In this document: piece after piece, positions 9,211-15,857 of the stretch
Layout: the number at the start of each line of letters is the position of its first letter
Numbering within the stretch: the first letter of the stretch is position 1
NCBI RefSeq assembly: GCF_035917975.1
Contig: NZ_CP109130.1
Location: 5,766,001 to 5,830,000 of the forward strand
Direction: 5' to 3'
DNA from: Streptosporangium sp. NBC_01756
GTDB taxonomy: Bacteria; Actinomycetota; Actinomycetes; Streptosporangiales; Streptosporangiaceae
Length of the DNA stretch: 64,000 nucleotides
Program-made: the position numbers and the translations under genes
The notes under the pieces: model-generated
The model's input: the letters and a program-made list of their open reading frames with translations, nothing else
The model's database searches: none
What the model was told of the DNA's origin: nothing

Positions 9211-9336
9211 TTAGTCGAAGAAGTAACCCCAGATGCTGTCGGCCCACTTTCCGCAGCAGGTCATCTGGGTCAGCTCGGCGAAGTCGCCGACCTCGACCAT
9301 GGAGGGGGCCTCGTAAGCAGCCTTGAGCTCGTTCAT
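9211..9336 (-). CDS. Lasso-peptide precursor (A gene), 41 residues
   Basis: The product has a 24-residue leader with the actinobacterial lasso motif Tyr8-x2-Pro11-x-Met13-x3-Gly17-x-Phe19, ending in Leu-Thr-Gln. The invariant Thr at position -2 (Thr23) places cleavage before Met25. The core is then MTCCGKWADSIWGYFFD (17 residues), with Asp at core position 9, exactly right for a nine-residue macrolactam ring and an eight-residue tail rich in aromatics. It begins at ATG 9336 behind AAGGGA. Core Met1 is unusual, and two adjacent Cys, a Thr and a Ser make it a plausible LanM substrate. Alternative cleavage before Thr26 or Cys27 would give 8- or 7-residue rings. Confidence 0.9.
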   Translation of the reverse strand: MNELKAAYEAPSMVEVGDFAELTQMTCCGKWADSIWGYFFD

Positions 9337-9830
9337 GACGTTTCCCTTCTTTGACGCTTGTCGCGTGAGTTTCTTTTCTGTCCGGCAGAGGATTTTCGTT
9401 CCGTCCGCCGTGCTGACATTCAAAACTCTGACAGGCGTCGTTTCCCCCTCGCTTCCTGCTCAGTTCCCCGGACGGCAGGCGACTCCGGCAGTCGCTTGCT
9501 GGGTGCGAGGGACGGAAGCTTGGCCAGTTCAGCGTGATCCGCGCACCACTGGTGCGCGCCCAGTCCACTTGAACCCTCAGGCCGGCGCACTGACGGCCGC
9601 GTTGTCTGGGCAGGGCTTCCAGTCGAAGAGGCTTCGGAGGTGCTCGGGGCCGCGAGCGAGGTCGTCGCGATCGTGAGCAGACCGACGACCAGCAGCCTCA
9701 TGGTGCTTCTCCTCGAAGACGCCTTGTTTCAGGGGCATCTTCAGAATCACGGCCGATCGGCGCAGTTTCCTCCCTCTCTTGGAGGAACATCGATCTAGGA
9801 GCCTGGTCCCATAACCCGGGCCGCTGGGCC
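9337..9830 (-). other. Upstream region of the lasso operon with gene debris
   Basis: This stretch should hold the promoter of the lasso operon, but I could not assign convincing -35/-10 boxes. Apart from the peptidase remnant annotated separately, the reading frames here have no recognisable protein. The coding potential ends abruptly, which suggests deletion scars between the operon and its regulator. Confidence 0.5.
9577..9701 (-). pseudogene. N-terminal remnant of a secreted S33-type peptidase/hydrolase
   Basis: A start codon with a strong ribosome site (GAGGAG, about eight bases upstream) opens a signal peptide, MRLLVVGLLTIATTSLAAP. In the next frame downstream, FDWKPCPDN appears; a Trp-Lys-Pro-Cys-Pro motif of this sort is found just after the signal peptide in secreted tripeptidyl-aminopeptidase-like hydrolases. 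A frameshift and early stops end the similarity within about 40 codons, so this is debris. Confidence 0.45.
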
Positions 9831-10121
9831 CTACTCCCCTGGCCGCACGAGCCCTTTCTCGTATGCCAGGATCACTGCCTGAGCCCGGTCGCGAACCCTG
9901 ATCTTGGCGAAGAGACTGGTCACGTGGTTCTTCACGGTCGACCTGGCGACCTGGAGGGATGTCCAGCGCCCGTAGCGCGCTGGGTAGCGCGCCTTCCAGG
10001 TCGGCGCTGTAGAGGTGGCCGTCAGGGAAGCGCTCCACCTACCCGTGGGCGACCTCCACCGCGAGCGTGGACTTGCCTGAGCCGGTCGCGCCAGTGATCG
10101 TGATGGCGCGGCTGCTCTGCT
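9831..10121 (-). pseudogene. Decayed AfsR-like regulator: NB-ARC P-loop piece plus LuxR-type HTH piece
   Basis: Directly downstream of the SARP stop, another frame reads AITITGATGSGKSTLAVEVA, a P-loop as in the NB-ARC ATPase of AfsR-type regulators. It is interrupted by a stop, then continues as ERFPDGHLYSADLEGA. A third segment in a different frame reads ARSTVKNHVTSLFAKIRVRD and ends at 9831; this is the recognition half of a LuxR/NarL helix-turn-helix. The pieces are separated by stops and frameshifts. They suggest that the intact SARP was once followed by further regulatory modules that collapsed by deletion. Confidence 0.6.
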
Positions 10122-11021
10122 CTAACGCAGCCCATATCCCGGCCCCCTGCTGATCTGCGGCGGGCGCGGCGAGAACTGCCAGGGAGCTGGCTGCGCCTCG
10201 TCCAGCGCGGGCTCCTGGCGGAGGATCTTTTCGTAGAGCTGGCGTAGCTCGGCCGAGGGGTCGATGCCCAGCTGGTCGGCCAGCTTCTCGCGGACTGCGG
10301 TGTAGGCGGCGATGGCCTCTCCAGCCCGTCCGGCCCGGTAACAGGCCACCATGAGTTGCCAGGAGAAGTGCTCGCGCAATGGATGTTCGCCGGTCAGGCG
10401 TCGGAGCTCAGGGATCAGCTCGTTGTGGTGGCCCAGCGCCAGGTCGGCCCCGATCCGCTCCTGGACCGCCGTGAGCCGCCGCTCCTCCCACTCCTCCGCC
10501 GCGGCCCGGAAGACGGCGCTCTCCAGCCCGGCCAGGGCCGGACCGCGCCAGACCTTCAGCGCCTCCCGCAGGAATTTGACCTTGCTGGCCGGCCGTATGG
10601 TGGCCCTGGCGGCCTCAGTCAGGCTTTTGAACTGCCACGCGTCGATGGCTTCCGCGGAGGTCTCCAGTCGGTACGAGCCGTCCCGCTCCACGATGAGCAC
10701 GCCCTGCCGACGGAGCTCGCTGATCCCACGATGGACCTGGTTACGCGCACTCTTGGTGGGATATTCCCCGTATAGGCCGTCCACCAGGGCGCCTACGCTC
10801 ACCAGATGACCAGGGGAGAGCAGCAGCCGGGCCATCACTGTCTTCGACCGCTTGGTAGTGAGCCGGATCTCCTGGCCGTCCTGCCACAGTGCCACCGCTC
10901 CCAGGAAGCCAAACCGCATGGCCGTCGCAACCACGCCGGTCGCGTCGGTGGACCGGCTCATCTCCACATGCGGCCGCTCCCCGGTCCGCCCGTTCACCTG
11001 ACCGCTCACCGCTAGCGTCAT
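10122..11021 (-). CDS. SARP-family transcriptional activator
   Basis: The 299-residue protein has the Streptomyces antibiotic regulatory protein layout: an OmpR-like winged helix (about residues 38-125; FGFLGAVALWQDG, TKRSKTVMARLLLSPG) followed by the bacterial transcriptional activation domain (about 125-275; REHFSWQLMVACYRAGRAGEA and QLGIDPSAELRQLYEKIL). SARPs bind direct heptamer repeats and switch on biosynthetic operons. It lies upstream of the lasso operon, transcribed towards it, and is the natural candidate activator. The start at 11021 has GGGAG upstream; ATG 10919 would also keep both domains. The C-terminal tail ends where NB-ARC debris begins, so the gene may be a truncated AfsR-like protein that retained function. 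Confidence 0.85.
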   Translation of the reverse strand: MTLAVSGQVNGRTGERPHVEMSRSTDATGVVATAMRFGFLGAVALWQDGQEIRLTTKRSKTVMARLLLSPGHLVSVGALVDGLYGEYPTKSARNQVHRGISELRRQGVLIVERDGSYRLETSAEAIDAWQFKSLTEAARATIRPASKVKFLREALKVWRGPALAGLESAVFRAAAEEWEERRLTAVQERIGADLALGHHNELIPELRRLTGEHPLREHFSWQLMVACYRAGRAGEAIAAYTAVREKLADQLGIDPSAELRQLYEKILRQEPALDEAQPAPWQFSPRPPQISRGPGYGLR

Positions 11022-11368
11022 TCCGCGTCTCCCTCAAGCAGAGTATTCAGTCAGGGTTTTCATGCAGCATGCCCACGGCTCCCTGATGTCCGATTTGCAC
11101 AGCAAGTAGCCGCCCTAGCTTTACTTGCGATGATTAATCACAAGATGTCGGATCTACTGTGCACCCGCAGTCCATGAGTGTCAACCAATCTGATTGAGAT
11201 GTGGCATAACAGACTTCTCAGTTGACACGCATCCGCATCATGCGCGCAGGGATAAGACCATTTCAGGGCTGTAATACCGCCCATTCCGCCATATGGAGCA
11301 ACCAGGGTTCCGCAAGAGTCGATCCGCTTGTACATTAGTTGACACACCCCTAACGGCCTCGGAGACCT
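11022..11368. other. Divergent promoter region between SARP and XRE regulator genes
   Basis: This 347-bp spacer is clearly more AT-rich than the genes around it and must carry promoters for both directions. TTGACAC occurs twice on the plus strand (11222-11228 and 11339-11345), the second shortly before the XRE start and flanked by TTAG/CTAA. It could be a regulator site. I could not pair either with a good -10 box. Confidence 0.4.
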
Positions 11369-11899
11369 ATGCCTGCATCTCACAGCCTTCTCAGCTTGGC
11401 GGAGAAGCTGGACACCCTGTTTCAACTGCGTCTCCATCCTGAGCGCGCCGAGGACCTGAACCCCGCTCGACGTCAGTTCTCGTATGGGGAGGTTGTCGAG
11501 GCCATTCGGCAACAGACCGAGGATCGCGTTCACATCTCCCGCCAGTACTTGCAGATGATTCGTGAGGGGCATCGGCCGGGTAACTTGAGCCTTGACAAGG
11601 TCGTCGCTCTGGCGAACTTCTTTGGCGTTGACCCCATCTATCTCTACGAGCCCGGCCAACTCGCCGCAAAGGATGAAGCCCGTATAGATGCCCAGATCCG
11701 CCGTATCGATGAGCAACTGAAGCTCTTGCAGAGCATGCGGGACAATCAGGTTCAGTGGCTGGTAGGTCGTCTGCTGGACCCTTCTCCTGAGGGACGGGAG
11801 CGGATCAGTCGAATCGTCGAGGCGATCCGTAGTCTCGAGGCTGCCATCGGCCCTGGTTCATCGACCGCTTCTTCGCCTCCCGATATCATGCACCGATGA
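11369..11899 (+). CDS. XRE-family helix-turn-helix regulator
   Basis: The 176-residue protein carries a Cro/CI-type helix-turn-helix at about residues 38-90 (FSYGEVVEAIRQQ, ISRQYLQMIREG, LSLDKVVALANFFGVDPIYL). A helical C-terminal tail (about 100-160, charged, with coiled-coil character) may dimerise. It is followed by an ImmA/IrrE-type protease gene. In such pairs the protease often inactivates or cleaves the repressor on a signal. Targets are unknown. It is most likely autoregulatory and controls the downstream membrane protein and P450 genes. Confidence 0.85.
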   Translation: MPASHSLLSLAEKLDTLFQLRLHPERAEDLNPARRQFSYGEVVEAIRQQTEDRVHISRQYLQMIREGHRPGNLSLDKVVALANFFGVDPIYLYEPGQLAAKDEARIDAQIRRIDEQLKLLQSMRDNQVQWLVGRLLDPSPEGRERISRIVEAIRSLEAAIGPGSSTASSPPDIMHR

Positions 11900-12041
11900 T
11901 CACGAGAGGTGAACCCTCCAAAAGTTGACTTTCTGCCCGGTCCTCGCGTTAGAGTGCCGACGATCCCCTTTAGCGCACGGTTAACAACTTCGGTCCAGCA
12001 CGAGTACGGCTATGGACGAAGACCGCTGAGATATTGGATGG

Positions 12042-12599
12042 TTGTTATTGAAGAGGGCGCCACGAACACCGTGTGAGCTGCTGATTGAGGAGTTGGAGGA
12101 CAGCAGGGTTTTACCTGACCCCTTCGACATGGGCCTGTTCATCAACCGTGTTGAGGAACGGCGAGGTCGTCAAATCCGCCTGGTTGCCATGTCGGTTTCT
12201 CTTGGCACTCCATGCGGCCTCTACATCAAATCGAAGACGACTGATTTCCTGTGCTACGCCCGTAGTAACTCTCCGTTGCATCAGCATCACATCATCCTGC
12301 ATGAATTGGGACACCTTCTGTTTGACCACCATGACAGCGGGTGGCGTAGTGAGAACCTTCACAAGAACCTCCTTCCCGACTTGGACCCCGGGCTGATAAA
12401 AAGCGTGCTCTGCCGCAACGGCTATAACAGCCCCGCAGAAGCAGAAGCGGAAGCATTCGCCGATCTCATCCTGGCTCCCCGGGCACTCACGCACAGCTTT
12501 GATATCGCGCCTGCAACCGAACCACCTCCTGGCATCGCCGACGTGATCAGAAACATCGAGTGCGCTTGGGGCCTGCAGGCGAGGCACTTGCGTGGCTAG
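12042..12599 (+). CDS. ImmA/IrrE-family metallopeptidase
   Basis: This 185-residue protein has the zinc motif HELGHLLFDH (His87, Glu88, His91) and a downstream acidic helix AEAEAEAFADLILAP supplying the third ligand, as in ImmA, which cleaves the ICEBs1 repressor, and IrrE. It follows the XRE gene after 142 bases. TTGACT near 11924 with a poor -10 could give it its own promoter. Its stop lies inside the next gene, so it is coupled to the membrane protein. The expected substrate is the adjacent XRE regulator, by analogy only. Confidence 0.85.
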   Translation: MLLKRAPRTPCELLIEELEDSRVLPDPFDMGLFINRVEERRGRQIRLVAMSVSLGTPCGLYIKSKTTDFLCYARSNSPLHQHHIILHELGHLLFDHHDSGWRSENLHKNLLPDLDPGLIKSVLCRNGYNSPAEAEAEAFADLILAPRALTHSFDIAPATEPPPGIADVIRNIECAWGLQARHLRG

Positions 12600-13785
12600 C
12601 GCCTTCTACTGGATAGAGGCCCTTGCCATCTGGGCCCTCACCGTCCAGACGATTCGCCACGTGACTGCCCGGCGTCGCTTGCCTGCGGCCGCTGCCTCGC
12701 TCGCGCATGTGATCACGCTCGCTCTAGGGACACTGGTGCAGTCCCCAGATATACGTCCGCGACTCGATCTTCTAACCGGTATCAACGGTCTCGGACGCTG
12801 GCTGGCATTTAGTCTCTTCCTCTGCTCCATGGCAGCGTTCTGGCTGATGGTCGCTTACGTGACGCACCACCGCGACAACCGCCCTCCACGGGTTCGGACC
12901 CACCTGCTCTGGGTGATCGGCGCGATCACCGTCATGGGTATGTTGCTCGCCAGTTCCGGGTCGCGAGACGACGTGGGCGCGAGTTTCCTCGCTGTCTACG
13001 GCAGGAACGCTCTGGTCGTCGGTTTCTATCTGATCTTCATTGGCTACACTGTTACCGTTTTAATTGACACGCTACGTTTGGCCTGGCGGTACAAGAAGTA
13101 CGCGCGACAGCGGTATCTGCGCGTGGGGATGCGGCTTCTCATCGCAGGTGACCTCTGCGGACTGGTGTACGGCCTCTACTTGGGGGCCACCGTCGTGACA
13201 AGTTACCTGGCCTGGTCGCTGCCGCCTGGGGCGACCACCTATGCGGCGACGTATCTCGCCCTCGGCGCCGTAATGCTCCTCCTCGCCGGCCCCACGATCA
13301 GCGTATGGGGACCTCGGTTGGCAGTACCGTGGCGAGCAGTAGCTCAGCGACGATCACTGCACCGTCTCCATCCTCTGTGGCTGGCTTTGACGACCGCGAT
13401 ACCGTATCTAAGAAGACAGCCGACTCACACGCTTGGCGATGCCGTAGGGTACCGGTTGTACCGTCGCGTGATCGAGATTCGCGATGGCCTACTCATTTTA
13501 GAACCGTACCGCGATCTACGCCTGGAGCGGCAGCAATCTACGGCCGGCACGGCAGCGCGTGCAACGATTCACGCCCGATCCATCGCCCTCGCCCTGCACG
13601 CTTTCTTAGCCGGCGAGAGCGATGGGACGGCCGGCTCTTCCGGAGACGATCTCTCGGAAGCGGACTGGGAGAGCGGCGATCGCGACGACAAGGGAAACAT
13701 GCCAGCGATGCCGCTCATGCACAACGAAGTCGCCTACCTGACGCAACTGTCCTGTGCCTTCGCACGTCTTGATAAAGGGAGCTGA
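12592..13785 (+). CDS. Seven-helix membrane protein of the MAB_1171c / DUF6545 type
   Basis: The 397-residue product begins at a GTG overlapping the protease gene. Its first 230 residues contain about seven hydrophobic helices. The C-terminal 150 residues are soluble and resemble the domain that follows such membrane regions in actinobacteria (LHPLWLALTTAIPYL, YRRVIEIRDGLLILEPY). This family is recurrently adjacent to XRE and ImmA genes in actinomycetes. Its biochemical function is not known; signal sensing or transport of a small molecule are guesses. Confidence 0.75.
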   Translation: MASAFYWIEALAIWALTVQTIRHVTARRRLPAAAASLAHVITLALGTLVQSPDIRPRLDLLTGINGLGRWLAFSLFLCSMAAFWLMVAYVTHHRDNRPPRVRTHLLWVIGAITVMGMLLASSGSRDDVGASFLAVYGRNALVVGFYLIFIGYTVTVLIDTLRLAWRYKKYARQRYLRVGMRLLIAGDLCGLVYGLYLGATVVTSYLAWSLPPGATTYAATYLALGAVMLLLAGPTISVWGPRLAVPWRAVAQRRSLHRLHPLWLALTTAIPYLRRQPTHTLGDAVGYRLYRRVIEIRDGLLILEPYRDLRLERQQSTAGTAARATIHARSIALALHAFLAGESDGTAGSSGDDLSEADWESGDRDDKGNMPAMPLMHNEVAYLTQLSCAFARLDKGS

Positions 13786-13793
13786 TAGTCGAC

Positions 13794-14954
13794 ATGCCTA
13801 CTGCCAACTCGTTGCAGCACTACAGCGAGCACGAGGTCCCGGAGGTCGGGCCGGTGAGACCGTACACGCTGCCGTCCGGCGAGGAAGGGTATTTGGTGAC
13901 GCGGTACGAGGATGCCCGACGCGTCCTGACCGACCCGGTCTTCAGTCGGGCCGCCACACTGGAATCCGGCGCCCCCCGTTATGCGCCCCGGCCGTCAGTC
14001 GGAGTGCCCGACAGCCTGCTCGACATGGACGCGCCACGCCATACGCACCTACGGAACATCGCGTCTCGGGCCTTCACCCGTCGCCGGATCGAGGCCATGC
14101 GGCCGGGCATCCAACAAGTCGTTGATCGGCTGTTGGACGACTTGGCTGCATCTGGCCCGCCATCCGATCTGGTGGAGGTGCTGTGTGCGCCGTTGCCGAT
14201 CACGGTGATCTGCCAGTTGCTCGGCGTACCCTATGAGGACCGCGCGATCTTCCGCACATGGTCACAGGCCATGCTGTCGGTCACGGACTCTTCCGAGACG
14301 GTGTTCGAGGCGGCCAAGAACTTGCGCGTCTACATGACCGACCTCGTTGCCGCCAAGACCACCGAGCCGGGCGATGACCTACTCAGCACCCTGTCGTCGG
14401 AAGGCGAAGGGGATGCACTTACTGATTCCGAACTGGTCAATCTCGCCGTTGTCCTCCTCGTCGCGGGACACGAGACCACACTCAGCCAGCTCGCGGCGAG
14501 TGTGTACGCGCTACTGCGCCGGCCGGAGATGTACGTGGCGCTCCACGCCGATCCGTCGCTCGTCCCCTCAGCGATGGAGGAGCTCTTGCGTGTGCACCCG
14601 ACCATCCCCCAGTTGCTCTTCCGGGTCACCACACACGACACCAAGGTCGGGGGGGTGCACATCCCCGCCTGCAGTGGAGTGGTGATCTCAGCCTCGGCCG
14701 CCAACCGCGACAGCGCTGCCTTCGCCAACGCCCACGAGATCAAGCTGGACCGCTCCGACAATACCCACGTGAGCTTCGGGCACGGCCCGCATTTCTGCCT
14801 GGGTGCGATGCTGGCCCGCGCCGAACTCCAAATGGCGACGGCCGGGCTGGTGAGCCGGTTTCCGAACTTGGCACTCGCTGTTCCCGCCTCGGAGATTCCG
14901 TGGCGGACCGGCCATCTCGTCAACGGTCCTACCGCGCTCCCCGTGACATGGTAG
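13794..14954 (+). CDS. Cytochrome P450
   Basis: The 386-residue soluble bacterial P450 has the I-helix oxygen-activation motif AGHETT (about residue 225), an ELLRVHP-type ExxR, and the haem loop FGHGPHFCLG with the cysteine ligand near residue 338. It starts eight bases after the membrane protein stop, behind AGGGAG, so it belongs to the same operon. The substrate is unknown. No ferredoxin gene is adjacent, so electrons must come from elsewhere. It could make a small signal sensed by the cassette or tailor another product; neither is shown. Confidence 0.92.
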   Translation: MPTANSLQHYSEHEVPEVGPVRPYTLPSGEEGYLVTRYEDARRVLTDPVFSRAATLESGAPRYAPRPSVGVPDSLLDMDAPRHTHLRNIASRAFTRRRIEAMRPGIQQVVDRLLDDLAASGPPSDLVEVLCAPLPITVICQLLGVPYEDRAIFRTWSQAMLSVTDSSETVFEAAKNLRVYMTDLVAAKTTEPGDDLLSTLSSEGEGDALTDSELVNLAVVLLVAGHETTLSQLAASVYALLRRPEMYVALHADPSLVPSAMEELLRVHPTIPQLLFRVTTHDTKVGGVHIPACSGVVISASAANRDSAAFANAHEIKLDRSDNTHVSFGHGPHFCLGAMLARAELQMATAGLVSRFPNLALAVPASEIPWRTGHLVNGPTALPVTW

Positions 14955-15013
14955 ACCGGACCCCCTGCCCTGTGCTCCGTTCCTGATTAGGTACTGTGAA
15001 TACTTTTGGCCAG

Positions 15014-15048
15014 CCCTCCTGACCAGAGGAATCCTATAGGCAGGAGGG
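15014..15048 (+). terminator. Inverted repeat after the P450 gene
   Basis: CCCTCCTG and CAGGAGGG form an 8-bp stem with a 19-base loop. It could terminate the P450 operon or be the end of the adjacent degraded insertion sequence. There is no T-run. Confidence 0.4.
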
Positions 15049-15055
15049 TTGTGCC

Positions 15056-15345
15056 CTGCCGAAACTGCTGCATGCCCCAGTGTCGCGAGACGGCGAGGAG
15101 GCACGTCAGATCCGCAAGCTCGCCGGTGCCTGGCACGCCCCTGCCGACTGGATCCAGCGCGCCCAGATCATCGCGTTGAGCTGGGCCGGGATGCGCGGCC
15201 TGGCCATCGCCGCCGCGCTGGGCTGCCATCCCGAGATCGTGCGCTGCCGGTTACGCCGATTCAACGCTGAAAGCATCGACGGACTCGGCGACCGGCGCGG
15301 CCATACCGGAGTTGATCTCGGTTGCCGGAATGCGCCGGAAAATTG
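15056..15345 (+). pseudogene. IS630-type transposase N-terminal fragment
   Basis: RQIRKLAGAWHAPADWIQRA, a helix-turn-helix with GMRGLAIAAALGCHPEIV, and RRFNAESIDGLGDR match the DNA-binding start of IS630/Tc1-type transposases. After about 75 codons the frame shifts and the catalytic DDE domain is missing. Confidence 0.7.
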
Positions 15346-15702
15346 AGGACAACGAGTCTGGCAAGGACCTGCTCGGCCTGGACGAGTGCCAGGTTCGCAA
15401 GTGGACCCCGTTCCGCTGGCATGTCACCACCACCATGTTCGCCCTGTCTTGGCTCGTCGTCACTCGCACCCGCCTGGGAACAGACCCACGGACGAAGGAG
15501 AGGAGCAGCTGAGGGCACCACGGCCCCTGGCCGAGATCCGCCGCCTGCTCGCCCGTACCCTGCCCGCCGCCGTCGCTTGCGTCGAGATGTGCTGGCCTGG
15601 TCACGCTTCCACCGGCTCCTCCAAGCCCGCACGCTGATCAGCCACCATCGAGGGCGCGGCGACCACTACCCCAAGATCTGCGAATGTCGTACCTCCCAAT
15701 GA
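15330..15702 (+). pseudogene. IS701-type transposase C-terminal fragment, frameshifted
   Basis: LGLDECQVRKWTPFRWHVTT and FALSWLVVTRT resemble the C-terminal part of IS701/IS4-type transposases. The similarity then hops between frames (PLAEIRRLLARTLPA, VLAWSRFHRLLQART, GRGDHYPKICECR). At least two frameshifts are present and the N-terminal two thirds are absent. It abuts the IS630 fragment, marking the edge of the accessory region. Confidence 0.65.
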
Positions 15703-15857
15703 GACAGAAGCGCTTCATCGCCCCAAATATAGGGATAACGGACATTTCATCCGAGATGATGCTGGGCTGCCGCCTCAGCCAGGCGCTCTGCGCGGTGGCG
15801 CTCGGGCGGCAGCGGGCCGCTCCCCGGAGGGAACGGCCCGCGTCGGATCGGTTCGGG

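Noticed and set aside
9420..9576. Rest of the 93-codon frame as a secreted peptide
   Set aside because: After the signal peptide the frame loses family likeness, while the hydrolase motif is in another frame, so I treat it as debris.
11138..11716. Minus-strand frame of 192 codons over the XRE start
   Set aside because: It covers the helix-turn-helix gene in antisense and its product resembles nothing I know.
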